A stretch of 64,000 bases of DNA from Cryobacterium sp. GrIS_2_6 (GCF_035984545.1 NZ_JAXCHP010000001.1:3224001-3288000); one strand, 5' to 3'. Shown: positions 19,801 through 35,203, counted from the first letter of the stretch. Made by a program: numbers and translations. The notes: generated by a model from the sequence alone, not told the origin.

Positions 19801-20240
19801 TCATCTTCAGCCAGTTCACCCAGTACCTCGGCCGGGCCCGCAACCGGCTCGAAGCCGCCGGCATAAGCTACTCCTACCTCGACGGCAAGACCCGCAACCG
19901 GGCTGCGGTGATCGACGAGTTCAAGACCGGCACCAATTCGGTCTTCCTGATCAGCCTCAAGGCCGGAGGCTTCGGGCTCAACCTGACCGAGGCGGACTAC
20001 GCCATCCTGCTCGACCCCTGGTGGAACCCCGCGACCGAGGCGCAGGCCGTCGACCGGATGCACCGGATCGGCCAGACCAAGAACGTGTTCGTCTACCGGC
20101 TCGTCGCGAAGAACACGATCGAGGAGAAGGTCATGGCGCTCAAGGCCACCAAGGCACGCCTCTTCGACAGCGTGCTCTCCGCCGACGGCGCCAGGGGAAC
20201 CGCGCTCACGGCCGCGGACATCCGCGAACTGCTCTCCTGA
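16839..20240 (+). CDS. SWIM zinc finger / SNF2-family DEAD-like helicase
   Basis: 1133-residue Swi2/Snf2 ATPase. A SWIM zinc finger (C76-x-C78, C84-x-H86) lies near the N terminus. A central SNF2-associated region of about 550 residues follows. The helicase core starts with RSYQQSGLEWLGFLHDH; Walker A DDMGLGKT lies near residue 695 and the DEAQ box near 799. Motifs SAT-like TGTPLENN, LKAGGFGLNLTEAD and DRMHRIGQTKNV complete the set. This is the HepA/RapA-like bacterial SNF2 class, a double-stranded-DNA translocase that remodels protein-DNA complexes. The ATG follows a weak purine stretch. Exact role unknown. Confidence 0.93.
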   Translation: MAHSLSSHEIALLVGSQAFSRGERYARNGHVLSEVWDDSGTRLTGKVRGTGRTPYTVTISFVLNPAGVAVRATGLCTCPMRSNCKHVAALLVTSRNGGNPGSIEADEADVDRFRRRSAPPALYALQSPAAASAAPAPTVPRWRSALGGLPTPGETAARTGTELALQFQVLAPVNSRFQSGGRHLAARPMLLGKQGRWIRGALTWDNLAQTAGTAQRAQRRVLSALYALHLAGRPYYGSATQWIQLDDFPDRALWGLLEEATAAGIPLISTSGAQDPVRINERPASLELDIRRTPGGLALTPTVVLDGHRLPGGRFGFTGDPAHGIYTWQDAPAGDPTGGRLTLAPLAVEVSRELRNLAATGQSIDVPTADEPDFLTEYYPYLRDRARVTSRDDSFELPESPRPALTLTLSHQADARIALNWAWRYQAGPAATGTTTSTETPAGAYDLELRPAPGEHRYRDSAAEARILRSVDELLAPLAELAPRRGGVPRLSGHSELTGAGMIDFLEGVVPRLEALPDVLVVQSGDVVDYRAADTAPVISVGTSERLDDRDWFNLAVSVSIDGEDVPFDVLFRALATGQDILILPSGTYFSLDRPELHTLRRLIEEARSLQEPSATSLGISPFQADLWEELQELGVVTSQAAGWRDIVAGLTDVEQVPTLPLPDGVHATLRSYQQSGLEWLGFLHDHRLGGILADDMGLGKTLQAIALISRAVAGRDSDAPAHPFLVVAPTSVVSNWAAECARFAPDLRVASVTETSRKRATGIAALHAEADVVITSYTLFRLDFDEYNAVPWAGLLLDEAQFVKNRASRAYQCARRLDTPFKLAITGTPLENNLMEFWSLLSITAPGLFPSPTRFADYYQKPIERDANEERLTQLRRRIRPFMLRRTKEEVAGDLPSKQEQVLELTLNPRHRAVYDTHLARERQKVLGLIENLNANRFEIFRSLTMLRQLSLDAGLYDAKYDGIPSTKLDALLELLEDVVAGGHRTLIFSQFTQYLGRARNRLEAAGISYSYLDGKTRNRAAVIDEFKTGTNSVFLISLKAGGFGLNLTEADYAILLDPWWNPATEAQAVDRMHRIGQTKNVFVYRLVAKNTIEEKVMALKATKARLFDSVLSADGARGTALTAADIRELLS

Positions 20241-20319
20241 CCGCCATCAGGCTGTGAGCTCTCTCAGCAGGAAGGGCCGGTAACAGGGCAGAACCGTCTT
20301 GCAACCCAGCGCACAAACC

Positions 20320-20325
20320 TATAAT
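20320..20325 (+). promoter_or_regulatory. Consensus -10 box for the glycosyltransferase gene
   Basis: Perfect TATAAT with TTGCAA 15 bp upstream. Transcription would begin near 20332, after the first in-frame ATG (20330), which supports the later start at 20378. Confidence 0.6.
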
Positions 20326-20377
20326 TTGGATGAAGTCTGCCCTCCCGGGCTCTTGGCCGTCTGCAGAGGTGAGTGAA

Positions 20378-21697
20378 ATGTCCTACATTCTTGACCAGGT
20401 CGACCACCGAGTCCGACGCGTTCTCACGCCCGCCCGCCGCCTGTGGCTGGAAACCCCGCGCACCCTCGTGATCGGCTTCATCGCCATCCACGTCGTGTTC
20501 CTCCTGGCCCTCCTGCCCGCGATCCTGACCGGCAACGTCCTCGGCGACCTGCCCCTGTACCGCACATGGGCCCAGCAGGGCCTCGTGCACCACGTCTGGA
20601 TGGGCATCAACGTCGAGTGGGTCTACCCGATCGGCGCCCTGTTCCCGATCGTGTTCGCCGGCCTCGGCGGTCCGCTGTTATACCAGCTGATGTGGTTCCT
20701 GATGACGGCCGCACTGAACGCCCTGGCCGTCATGGTGCTCACGGATGCCGGCCGCAAGATCAGCGGCTACCGTTCCGCCTGGTTCTTCCTCCTGATCAGT
20801 TTCGTCCTGAGCCCCGTCGGCCTGCTCCGGCTCGAGGGCCTCACCGCCCCGCTCGTGATCATGGGTCTTGTCCTCCTCGCCCGTCGCCCGGTCGTGGCCA
20901 CCGCACTGCTCACCATCGCCACCTGGGTGAAGGTCTGGCCGGCGGCCGTCGTCGTCGCCGTCGTCGTCGCGTCCCGGCGTCGCATCACGGTGATCCTCAC
21001 GGGCATCGCGGTCACAGCCGGCGTCGTCGCCACGGTCTTCGCTCTCGGCGGACTCAAGTACATCACCGGCTTCGTCACGATGCAGTCCGACCGGGCCATG
21101 CAGCTCGAAGCGCCGATCACGACCCCCTGGGTCTGGCTCGCCGCCCTCGGCCACCCGAACACGTTCATTTACCAGAACTACGCAATCGCCACCCGCGAGG
21201 TCAGCGGACCCGGCACAACGCTCGTCGCCTCCCTGATGAACCCGCTGATGTTCATCGCCATGGGGGCGATCGTCACGCTCATGCTGGTCGCGTTGCGCCG
21301 TCACCACGACGTCTCGCAGCTCCTGCTCGTCGGGTCGCTCGCGCTCGTCGGCGCCTTCATCATCTTCAACAAGGTCGGGTCCCCGCAGTACATGCTGTGG
21401 CTCGCGCCCGTCGTCATCGTCGGAGTCAGCCACAGCTGGCACGCCTGGCGTGCGCCGGCGTACATGATGGTCGCCATCGGCGTTCTGACCACGCTGATCT
21501 TCCCGGTGTTCTACATGCCGCTCGTCAACGGTGACCTGTCGGCGCTCGTGCTGCTGACGGCGCGCAACGGCCTCCTGATCGTGATGTTCGGCTGGTCTCT
21601 CGTCACCCTGTGGCGCATGGTCGTGGCTCCCGTCACCTCGCCCGCACTGCTGTCCCGCCGCCTGGCCGCCGGCAACTCGCGTAGCGTCGCCGCCTGA
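20378..21697 (+). CDS. GT87-like polytopic membrane glycosyltransferase
   Basis: 439-residue protein with about ten hydrophobic segments. It resembles the GT87/DUF2029 family of polyprenol-phosphate-mannose-dependent mannosyltransferases, which build lipoglycans on the outer face of the membrane. The first extracytoplasmic loop carries the Asp motif in NVLGDLPLYRTWAQQG. The ATG at 20378 follows GAGGTGA and agrees with the promoter. The ATG 48 nt upstream would precede the predicted transcription start. The acceptor is unknown. Confidence 0.8.
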   Translation: MSYILDQVDHRVRRVLTPARRLWLETPRTLVIGFIAIHVVFLLALLPAILTGNVLGDLPLYRTWAQQGLVHHVWMGINVEWVYPIGALFPIVFAGLGGPLLYQLMWFLMTAALNALAVMVLTDAGRKISGYRSAWFFLLISFVLSPVGLLRLEGLTAPLVIMGLVLLARRPVVATALLTIATWVKVWPAAVVVAVVVASRRRITVILTGIAVTAGVVATVFALGGLKYITGFVTMQSDRAMQLEAPITTPWVWLAALGHPNTFIYQNYAIATREVSGPGTTLVASLMNPLMFIAMGAIVTLMLVALRRHHDVSQLLLVGSLALVGAFIIFNKVGSPQYMLWLAPVVIVGVSHSWHAWRAPAYMMVAIGVLTTLIFPVFYMPLVNGDLSALVLLTARNGLLIVMFGWSLVTLWRMVVAPVTSPALLSRRLAAGNSRSVAA

Positions 21698-21831
21698 CCC
21701 GTCGGCAACCCGCGCAGTCTCCACCCGGACACAGCCCGGCGCAGCGCTGCCGTGCGTCGCTGACGGTCCGGAACGGTCCGGGCCGCCTGGGCGATTCCCG
21801 GTTGGGTCCCCGGCCGGGGGACAATGGAGTA

Positions 21832-22473
21832 GTGACTTCACCAACGACCTTCGCCCTTATCCGCCACGGCCAGACCGACTGGAATGCCGCCATGCGGATC
21901 CAGGGTCTGTCGGACATCCCGCTGAACGACACCGGGCGCGCGCAGGCCGCCGAGGCTGTCGGCCACCTGGCGGACTACGACTGGGACTTCATCGTCTCCT
22001 CGACCCTGTCCCGGGCCGCGGAGACCGCCGACCTCATTGCCGACGGCCTCGGCCTCACGGTGACCCGCCGCATCCCGGAGATCGTGGAACGCAACTACGG
22101 TCCCGCAGAGGGCCTGAGCGCCGGCCCTGAGCTCGACGCCCTGCGCATCGATGGCGGTCCGACCGGCAACGGCGGCTTCATCGGCGCGGAGCCCGAAGCG
22201 GATGTCGCCGCGCGCGGCCTCGAGGCCTTGCGTGAGCTCGCCGCAGCGCACCCCGGGGCCCGGATCATCGTCGTCTCCCACGGCACGCTGATCCGCCTGA
22301 CCCTGATGAAGGCCCTCGGCGAGTTCGTCGGCACCATCGCAAACGCGGCCCTGACCGTGGCCAGCCTGGACGACACCGACTGGTCGCTCCAGGTACTCAA
22401 CGGCGAGGTGCTGACGGCCACAGACGACCTCGACAACGACCGCGACGCCCTCGACGCCGTCCCCGCCCGCTGA
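21832..22473 (+). CDS. Histidine phosphatase family protein
   Basis: 213-residue member of the histidine phosphatase (phosphoglycerate mutase-like) superfamily. The catalytic motif is LIRHGQTDWN at the N terminus, the second arginine motif is SSTLSRAAETADLI, and the second histidine is in VSHGTLIRLTL. The GTG at 21832 (MTSPTTFALIRHGQ) is preferred over an ATG 30 nt earlier, because homologues start just before the RHG motif. A GACAAT box lies 6 nt before this GTG, so the mRNA may be leaderless. Substrate unknown; the gene converges with the rRNA operon. Confidence 0.88.
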   Translation: MTSPTTFALIRHGQTDWNAAMRIQGLSDIPLNDTGRAQAAEAVGHLADYDWDFIVSSTLSRAAETADLIADGLGLTVTRRIPEIVERNYGPAEGLSAGPELDALRIDGGPTGNGGFIGAEPEADVAARGLEALRELAAAHPGARIIVVSHGTLIRLTLMKALGEFVGTIANAALTVASLDDTDWSLQVLNGEVLTATDDLDNDRDALDAVPAR

Positions 22474-22499
22474 CCCCTCCCGCTGACCTCCGCGGGTTG

Positions 22500-22563
22500 G
22501 GCGCCAGTTGCGCCGTTACGCGCCAGGCGTGCCTGGTGCGTAGCGGCGTAAGTGTCGCGCGGG
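22500..22563. repeat. Imperfect palindrome between phosphatase gene and rRNA operon
   Basis: Arms near GCGCCGTTACGCGCCAGGC and GCCTGGTGCGTAGCGGCGTAA pair over about 20-28 nt with a few mismatches. It lies between convergent transcripts. It could terminate the phosphatase mRNA or be another dispersed palindrome. Confidence 0.5.
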
Positions 22564-22610
22564 GCCGACGGGTGGCCTGCGGATGTCGGCTGCGTTTCGC
22601 GGGTTAAAGC

Positions 22611-22640
22611 AGAAAAGCCACCCCGTGGGGTGGCTTTTCT
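22611..22640 (-). terminator. Terminator of the rRNA operon
   Basis: Arms AGAAAAGCCACCCC / GGGGTGGCTTTTCT, 14 bp, almost no loop. On the minus strand the stem ends in CTTTTCT just downstream of 5S rRNA. Confidence 0.9.
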
Positions 22641-22656
22641 GGTGTTTCTAAGTTAA

Positions 22657-22774
22657 GTCCGGCGGTGTCCTACTCTCCCACAGGGTCCCCCCTGCAGTAC
22701 CATCGGCGCTGAGAGTCTTAGCTTCCGGGTTCGGAATGTGACCGGGCGTTTCCCTCTCGCTATAGCCGCCGAAA
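22657..22774 (-). rRNA. rrf: 5S ribosomal RNA
   Basis: About 118 nt. The minus strand starts near GTTTCGGCGGCTATAGCGAG and ends near GGACACCGCC; the two ends are complementary, as in 5S rRNA. The internal sequence CCGAACCCGGAAGCTAAG is the conserved loop region. Boundaries are accurate to a few bases. Confidence 0.95.
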
Positions 22775-22844
22775 CATCTTTCGATGGATCGATTCTATAT
22801 TTTTCAGTTATAGATCCCGGCTGTTATGCCGGGGTTGTTCTCGA

Positions 22845-22882
22845 CCGTACGTCGAGAACCACATAGTGGACGCTTGCAGCTT
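22845..22882 (-). promoter_or_regulatory. 3' arm of the 23S rRNA processing stem
   Basis: This 38-nt stretch matches, in inverted form and with few mismatches, the stretch at 26139-26175 just upstream of 23S. Shared core: GAGAAC-x-ACA-x-AGTGGACGC. In the precursor RNA the two arms enclose 23S and form a long double-stranded stem, the usual substrate for RNase III. Confidence 0.75.
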
Positions 22883-22900
22883 ATTCAAACTGGTGTGTTA

Positions 22901-27997
<5,097 letters not shown>

Positions 27998-28559
27998 GTT
28001 TGATTGCACAAGACCCGAAAGCCCCGGCACATCTAGTGTGACTGACCGCCGGAATAGGCGAACCAGACACAAGTTTGAAACTGACAGAACAAATCATTAC
28101 TGACTTGCTTTGTTGTTATAAATGTTTTCCAAAGGAATCTCTTGATTCTTCACCGCTAGAAACGGATCCAAACCACGAGGTTTTTGGCATTTGACATTGT
28201 GCACGCTGTTGAGTTCTCAAGGATCGGACACCTCGGCTTCAGGCCCTTGCAGGCTGTCGCTCCGAGGCAATTCCTTATTCTTCTTTCGTGTCGTTTCGCT
28301 CGGTCCCCCGCTAAGGGAATCTGGTGAAACGCCATCAATCTCGATCATCGAATTTACGCGCTGATCGGGATTGGAAGTGGTCCCGCTTGAGGCCGGTAAG
28401 CGCTTCGGCTTTCCGAACCTGTGGGGTGACTTAGATGACTTTACGGTGAACCGTGGGGGGCCGCAACTCCCGGTCACATCCCGGGCGTGTCGGAAAGATT
28501 GCACCCCTGTTTCGGGAAGGTTTCGCGCCCCTGAATGCCTTCCGAAACCCTGCGGCTGC
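27998..28559 (-). promoter_or_regulatory. rRNA operon leader and promoter region
   Basis: 562 nt without a gene. On the minus strand, TTGCGG (28461-28466) and TAAAGT (28438-28443) are separated by exactly 17 bp and form a good promoter. Downstream, CCTTGAGAACTCAAC (28208-28222) matches the conserved actinobacterial rRNA leader boxA-type antitermination site, followed by AGCGTGCACAATGTCAAA. Other promoters may also be present. Confidence 0.75.
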
Positions 28560-29711
28560 CTACCGGCGCACGGAAACCGTGACCGTGAACTTGGCGTTCC
28601 GACCGACCTGGTGCGTCGGCCCGACCAGGCGGGTGAGCGCCGGCCGGTAGCCGAGGTGTGTGTTCCACACCGTCCAGAGCTCACCGCCGGGCCGGAGCAC
28701 CCGCGCGGCGTCGGCGAAGAGCTTGAGCGCGATGCCGGCGTGCACGGAGGATCCGATGTGGAACGGCGGATTCAACAGGATCAACTCACTGGAAGCATCC
28801 GCCTGGGATCCGAGCGCATCATCGCGCACGACCGTGACCCGATCGGCGACCCCGTTGGCGATCATTGTGGCCCCGGCGGATGCGACGGCGGCGGCCGACT
28901 GGTCGCTCGCGATCATCGTGAGTCCGGTTCGGCGTAGCGCGAGCGCGGCCGCGAGCACACCCGTGCCGCAGCCGAGGTCGATCGCGCGGACGGCATCCGG
29001 TTTCATGCGGTCAAGGAATTCGAGCAGGTACCGGGTGCCGATGTCGATCGTGGTGCCGGCGAACGCGGCGCCGTGCGCGCACACGGTCAGACCCAGGTCG
29101 TCGTGCCTGCTGACGTGCGGCCAGGCCTGGCTCGCCGATTCCGTCGCCCGGAGGGGACCGGAGGCATGCAAGACCCGGGACTTCTGCCGGGCCGGGGAGA
29201 CCTGGAGCCGCTCGAAGTGCCGCGCGAGGACCTCGTTCATGGCCGGGGTCATGTGCTTGAGCCGCCCGCCGGCGACAACGACGACCGCGGGATCGGCGTA
29301 CCGGGCGATCGCCTCGGCGATCTCGTCGAGCGCGGCGAGGCTGCGGGGCAGCTGGAGGAGGACAAGGGTCGCGCCGGTCAGGAGCTCGTGGCCCAGTGGG
29401 AACGAGCGGTAGCGGTCGGTGAGACCGAACTCGTGGGCATTCCGGGCCAGGGCCGCCTCGCCCGAGAGTGCGTCCTGGTGCACGCGGATGCCGGTGGCCC
29501 CGAAGAGCGCAGCGGCGCCGAGGGTGAGGGCGCCATACCGGTCGTCGACGACAACGAGCCGTTCGGCGGGAAGGCTCGCCGCCGCCTCGTCGAGGATCAG
29601 CCGGTCGCTCGCGTCGACGGCAAAAAGGTTGGAGGCCTCGACGTCGGGGAAACGCCGGAGCGCGGCGAAGTCGAACGCAGTGGGGTCGAAAGCAGTGGGG
29701 TCGGGCACCAC
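28560..29711 (-). CDS. RsmC/RlmG-like class I SAM methyltransferase
   Basis: About 383 residues in two domains. The N-terminal half (to about 170) is a degenerate methyltransferase-like domain. The C-terminal half is a true Rossmann methyltransferase with SAM motif AIDLGCGTGVLAAALA and catalytic NPPFHIGSS, the signature of rRNA guanine-N2 methyltransferases RsmC and RlmG. The ending NAKFTVTVSVRR resembles RlmG. The start is uncertain: GTG at 29711, 4 bp after the hspR stop, fits best; a TTG at 29729 is an alternative. An ATG at 29798 would overlap hspR by 83 nt. It is the last gene of the dnaK operon or has its own promoter. Confidence 0.82.
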   Translation of the reverse strand: MVPDPTAFDPTAFDFAALRRFPDVEASNLFAVDASDRLILDEAAASLPAERLVVVDDRYGALTLGAAALFGATGIRVHQDALSGEAALARNAHEFGLTDRYRSFPLGHELLTGATLVLLQLPRSLAALDEIAEAIARYADPAVVVVAGGRLKHMTPAMNEVLARHFERLQVSPARQKSRVLHASGPLRATESASQAWPHVSRHDDLGLTVCAHGAAFAGTTIDIGTRYLLEFLDRMKPDAVRAIDLGCGTGVLAAALALRRTGLTMIASDQSAAAVASAGATMIANGVADRVTVVRDDALGSQADASSELILLNPPFHIGSSVHAGIALKLFADAARVLRPGGELWTVWNTHLGYRPALTRLVGPTHQVGRNAKFTVTVSVRR

Positions 29712-29715
29712 GGGA

Positions 29716-30132
29716 TCAGCGGCCGTCAAGCGGGCGCCAGATGACCATCTGGTTCGCGCGGCGGGTTCGGGTGCCCGCGCGCATCGAGATGACCTCACCG
29801 GCCGAGCCGGCCGCGAAGACGCGGCGACCCGACCGGTTCAGCAGTTCATCGGCGAGGGCCGCTTCGAGTTCGCGCAAACGCGATTCGAGACGGCGCACGT
29901 GGTCCTCGAGCGCGATGATCCGCCGGATGCCCTCGAGGCTCACGCCTTCGGCACCCAGCTCCGCGATTTCACGCAGTTTCACCACATCACGCATCGAATA
30001 CCGGCGAGACCGGCCCGGGGTGCGGTCCGGACTCACCAGTCCCAGGCGATCGTACTGTCGCAGCGTCTGCGGGTGCATGCCCGCAAGCTCTGCGGCCGTC
30101 GAAATGACGAACACCCGGGAGTTCTCGTCCAC
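29716..30132 (-). CDS. hspR: Heat shock repressor HspR (MerR family)
   Basis: 138-residue MerR-family regulator. The winged helix-turn-helix spans about residues 8-75 (VFVISTAAELAGMHPQTLRQ, then RRYSMRDVVKLREI), and a coiled-coil dimerisation helix spans about 80-105. HspR binds HAIR sites and needs DnaK as corepressor, which links repression to free chaperone. It starts at GTG 30132, 2 bp after dnaJ. HAIR sites lie upstream of dnaK (two) and clpB (one) here, so it represses its own operon and clpB. Confidence 0.95.
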   Translation of the reverse strand: MDENSRVFVISTAAELAGMHPQTLRQYDRLGLVSPDRTPGRSRRYSMRDVVKLREIAELGAEGVSLEGIRRIIALEDHVRRLESRLRELEAALADELLNRSGRRVFAAGSAGEVISMRAGTRTRRANQMVIWRPLDGR

Positions 30133-30134
30133 CG

Positions 30135-31145
30135 TCAGTCTCTCGCTCTCGCCAGCAGTTCGTCGCGCGGGTTCTCGTCGGAAAGGGCCGCCGCGAAAGC
30201 AGCGAGCTTCTCCTCGGCGTCCTTCGACAGGTGCGACGGCACCGCGACCTGGACCTCGGCGAGCAAGTCGCCGGTGCCCTTCGGAGTCACAACGCCGCGT
30301 CCCTTGACCCGCAGGACCCGCCCGCTCGGTGTGCCGGGGGCGATGCGCAGTTTGACCGGCGCTCCGCCCAGGGTCGGCACTTCGATCGTCGCGCCGAGAG
30401 CTGCCTCGACGAACGTCACGGGCACGTGCAGCCTGAGGTTCAGGCCGTCACGCTCGAAGACGGGGTGCTTGCGCACCGTCACGGTGAGGACGATGTCACC
30501 GGCCTCGCCGCCGTCCGGGCTGTGCTGGCCCTGGCCGCGGAGCTTGATCTTCTGCCCGTCGGCGACGCCGGCGGGAATCCTGACCTTGATGGCCCGGCCA
30601 TCCTGCGTCTGCAGGGTGATCTGGTCGCCGTGGGTCGCGGTGATGAAGTCGACCGTCGTCGACGCGATCACGTCCCGCCCGCGGGTCGGTCCGCCGTAAC
30701 CGCGGAACCCTCCCGTGGACGTTCCGAAACCGCCGCCTCCGGCGCCGCCCCGGCCGAACATGCCGCCGAGCAGGTCGTCAAACCCGCCCTGCTGCTGGTA
30801 GGAGTAGCCCTGTTGCCGGGCACCCCCACCGAACATGCCGCCGAAGACGTCGTCGAAACCGCCACCCTGTTGGGCGCCTCCGCCACCGGGGGCGGTGAAG
30901 CGTGCTCCACCGCCCATGGCCCGCACAGCGTCGTATTCCTTCCGCTGTGCGGGGTCGCCGATCACCGAGTGAGCCTCGCTGATTTCCTTGAACTTCGCTT
31001 CGGCCGCAGGATTGCCCGGATTGGAGTCCGGGTGATACTTGCGGGCGAGCTTGCGATAGGCCTTCTTGAGGTCGGCCGGCGTCACGTCTTTCGAGACGCC
31101 GAGGACCTTGTAAAAGTCTTTGTCGAACCAGTCCTGGCTAGCCAT
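30135..31145 (-). CDS. dnaJ: DnaJ/CbpA-type co-chaperone without zinc finger
   Basis: 336-residue Hsp40 that stimulates DnaK ATPase and delivers substrates. The J domain (about 9-75) contains the essential HPD in KYHPDSNPG. A Gly/Phe-rich region with repeated GGFDD and GGMFG spans about 85-155. The C-terminal substrate-binding domains follow. The four CxxCxGxG zinc repeats of DnaJ proper are absent, so this is the class II (CbpA-like) form. The ATG at 31145 overlaps the grpE stop by 8 nt. Confidence 0.93.
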   Translation of the reverse strand: MASQDWFDKDFYKVLGVSKDVTPADLKKAYRKLARKYHPDSNPGNPAAEAKFKEISEAHSVIGDPAQRKEYDAVRAMGGGARFTAPGGGGAQQGGGFDDVFGGMFGGGARQQGYSYQQQGGFDDLLGGMFGRGGAGGGGFGTSTGGFRGYGGPTRGRDVIASTTVDFITATHGDQITLQTQDGRAIKVRIPAGVADGQKIKLRGQGQHSPDGGEAGDIVLTVTVRKHPVFERDGLNLRLHVPVTFVEAALGATIEVPTLGGAPVKLRIAPGTPSGRVLRVKGRGVVTPKGTGDLLAEVQVAVPSHLSKDAEEKLAAFAAALSDENPRDELLARARD

Positions 31146-31742
31146 CGCTCGGTACCTGGACTACGACCTTGGCAACACGCAGCAGCGTCGAGCCCAGGAA
31201 ATAGCCGGTCTCGACCACCTCGCCGACCGTGTCGACCGTCACATCGGGCGTGGGCATCTGGAAGATGGCCTCGTGCACGGTGGGGTCGAACGGTTCGCCG
31301 ACCGTGCCGAACGGCTTCACGCCGAGGCGCTCCACGCTCGTGCGCAGTTTGGCTGCGATGGTGCTGAATGCGGTGTCTGCGACGAGGTCGCCGTGCTTCT
31401 CGGCACGGTCCAGGTCGTCGAGCACCGGGATCAGGCCCTTGACGACGTCCACCGTCACGCGCTCACGCTCGATCTCGCGGTTCGCCTCGGTGCGCTTGCG
31501 GTAGTTCGCATACTCGGCGGTGACCCGCTTGAGGTCGGCGAGATGTTCGCTCGTCGGCTCTGCGACCTCGCGCGTGGCGGCGTCCAGGATGTCCTGGACC
31601 GTCAGCTCGTCTTCCTCAATGCCCTCAGCGGATGCAGCGGCCTCGGAGTCGGCGGATGCCTCGGCTGCCGCAGATTCCTCCGCGGCGACCGGCTCCACCT
31701 CCTCGTCGGACGGCCCGTTGACCGGACCCTTGTCCTTGGCCA

Positions 31743-31743
<1 letters not shown>
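31138..31743 (-). CDS. grpE: Nucleotide exchange factor GrpE
   Basis: 201 residues. GrpE releases ADP from DnaK. The first 60 residues are acidic and low-complexity (EEVEPVAAEESAAAEASAD). A long coiled-coil (about 70-120, LKRVTAEYANYRKRTEANRE) is followed by the beta domain, with GVKPFGTVGEPFDPTVHEAIFQ. The ATG shares its A with the dnaK stop (TAATG). Located second in the operon. Confidence 0.95.
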
Positions 31744-33611
<1,868 letters not shown>

Positions 33612-33668
33612 GTGTGCGTTCTCCTTCAAAGTGTGAGCTCAACGGGACAATCGGTATGATCGACCAGA

Positions 33669-33689
33669 GTTGAGCGGTATTGACTCAAG
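33669..33689 (-). promoter_or_regulatory. HAIR operator 1 of the dnaK operon
   Basis: Minus strand CTTGAGT-N7-GCTCAAC. It overlaps by two bases a -10 box (CACACT, 33688-33693). That box has TTGACT at 33711-33716 as -35, with a 17-bp spacer. The placement relative to -10 is identical to that in clpB. Confidence 0.88.
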
Positions 33690-33731
33690 TGTGGCACCGC
33701 CCGAAATCGGAGTCAAGCCAGCCAGCTGAAA

Positions 33732-33752
33732 GTTGAGTGTGAGTGACTCAAC
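33732..33752. promoter_or_regulatory. HAIR operator 2 between dnaK and the MFS gene
   Basis: GTTGAGT-N7-ACTCAAC, a perfect 7-bp inverted repeat with a 7-nt spacer. It starts exactly 63 bp from the start of HAIR 1 (about six helical turns), on the upstream side of the dnaK -35. It lies 55 bp before the divergent MFS start codon and could affect both genes. Confidence 0.85.
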
Positions 33753-33807
33753 TTTGAATTCCCGATCAATTTCCCCACTGTTCCCCGGCGGCCACTACTC
33801 TGAGCGC

Positions 33808-35127
33808 ATGACTGGGACAGCGGAACAGCGAGGCACGGCAGAACACCCCACCCCGGCCGGGCGCGGCGTGATCGCCTGGAGCCTCTGGGACGGCGGTTCG
33901 GCCGCGTTCAACGCCGTCGTCACGACCTTCGTCTTCACGGTGTACCTCACCGGGCCGTCGTTCGGCGACAAGGACGTCATCTCGGCCCAGCTCGGCTGGG
34001 CGCTCGCGATCGCCGGCCTGCTCGTGGCCCTGCTCGCGCCGATCACGGGGCAGCGCTCCGACGCCTCCGGTCGCCGCAAACTCTGGCTCGGCGTCAATAC
34101 CTTCATCGTCGTCGGCCTCACCGCCGCGATGTTCTTCGTGCAGGCCTCGCCCGACTTCCTGCTGCTCGGACTGATCCTCCTCTCCGCCGGGACCGTGTTC
34201 TACGAATTCGCGACCGTCAACTACAACGCGATGCTCGGCCAGGTCTCCACGCCGAAGACGATCGGCAGGGTCAGCGGCTTCGGCTGGTCGATGGGCTACT
34301 TCGGCGGCATCGTGCTGCTGCTCATCCTCTTCTTCGGCTTCATCCACCCCGACGTCGGTCTCTTCGGCGTCACCGACGCCAACGGGCTGTCGGTGCGGGT
34401 GTCGATGCTCATCGCGGCAGCCTGGTTCGGCCTGTTCGCCCTGCCGCTTCTCTTCCGGGTGCCCGAGTACGCGGCTCCCACCACCGCCCGGCGTGAGCGG
34501 GTCGGCTTCTTCCGTTCCTATGTCCTGCTCGGGCGCGATATCGCCGCGCTCTGGCGCAACAACCGCCAGCTGGCCCTCTTCCTGATCGCGAGCGCGGTCT
34601 TCCGCGACGGGCTGACCGGGGTGTTCCAGTTCGGCGGCATCCTCGCGGCAGGCACCTTCGGATTCTCGAGCGGCGACGTGATCATCTTCGCCATCGTCGC
34701 CAATATCATCGCCGGAATCTCTACGGTGCTCGTCGGACGCCTCGATGACCGCCTCGGGGCCAAGAACGTGATGGTGGTCGCCCTGTCCGGCACCATCGTC
34801 GCCGGACTCGCCGTCTTCTTCTTCGCGACCGGCGGCGCGACGATGTTCTGGATCTTCGGCCTGCTGATGTGCGTGTTCGTCGGCCCGGCCCAGTCCGCGA
34901 GCCGCAGCTTCCTCGCCCGCGGCATCCCGGCCGGGCGCGAGGGCGAGATCTTCGGCCTCTACGCGACGACCGGCAAGGCGGCGACGTTCCTCGCGCCGAC
35001 GCTCTTCGCCCTTTTCGTCAGCCTCTCGGGCAGCCAGGTCTGGGGCATCCTCGGCATTGCCCTCGTTCTCCTCGTGGGCCTGCTGATGCTTATCCCGGTG
35101 AAATCGGCGCAGCACCACATCGGTTAG
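33808..35127 (+). CDS. MFS transporter, UMF1/Atg22-like
   Basis: 439 residues and about 12 hydrophobic segments. The beginning AWSLWDGGSAAFNAVVTTFVFTVYL and the loop GQRSDASGRRKLWL match the UMF1 family of major facilitator proteins. The ATG at 33808 (MTGTAEQRGTAEH) is chosen because the upstream 25 codons run over the HAIR 2 site. No clear ribosome-binding site; GAGCGC lies just before. Substrate unknown. It is divergent from dnaK. Confidence 0.85.
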   Translation: MTGTAEQRGTAEHPTPAGRGVIAWSLWDGGSAAFNAVVTTFVFTVYLTGPSFGDKDVISAQLGWALAIAGLLVALLAPITGQRSDASGRRKLWLGVNTFIVVGLTAAMFFVQASPDFLLLGLILLSAGTVFYEFATVNYNAMLGQVSTPKTIGRVSGFGWSMGYFGGIVLLLILFFGFIHPDVGLFGVTDANGLSVRVSMLIAAAWFGLFALPLLFRVPEYAAPTTARRERVGFFRSYVLLGRDIAALWRNNRQLALFLIASAVFRDGLTGVFQFGGILAAGTFGFSSGDVIIFAIVANIIAGISTVLVGRLDDRLGAKNVMVVALSGTIVAGLAVFFFATGGATMFWIFGLLMCVFVGPAQSASRSFLARGIPAGREGEIFGLYATTGKAATFLAPTLFALFVSLSGSQVWGILGIALVLLVGLLMLIPVKSAQHHIG

Positions 35128-35203
35128 CTGAACGGCCTCTGTTCATCGTCTGGACATCCGCTGTGATCTCGCCGACGGCCGGGTTTTTTGTCAGGCTGAA
35201 GTC

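Noticed and set aside
33630..33807. CIRCE element (HrcA site) before dnaK
   Set aside because: No TTAGCACTC-N9-GAGTGCTAA sequence is present; the repeats match HAIR instead.
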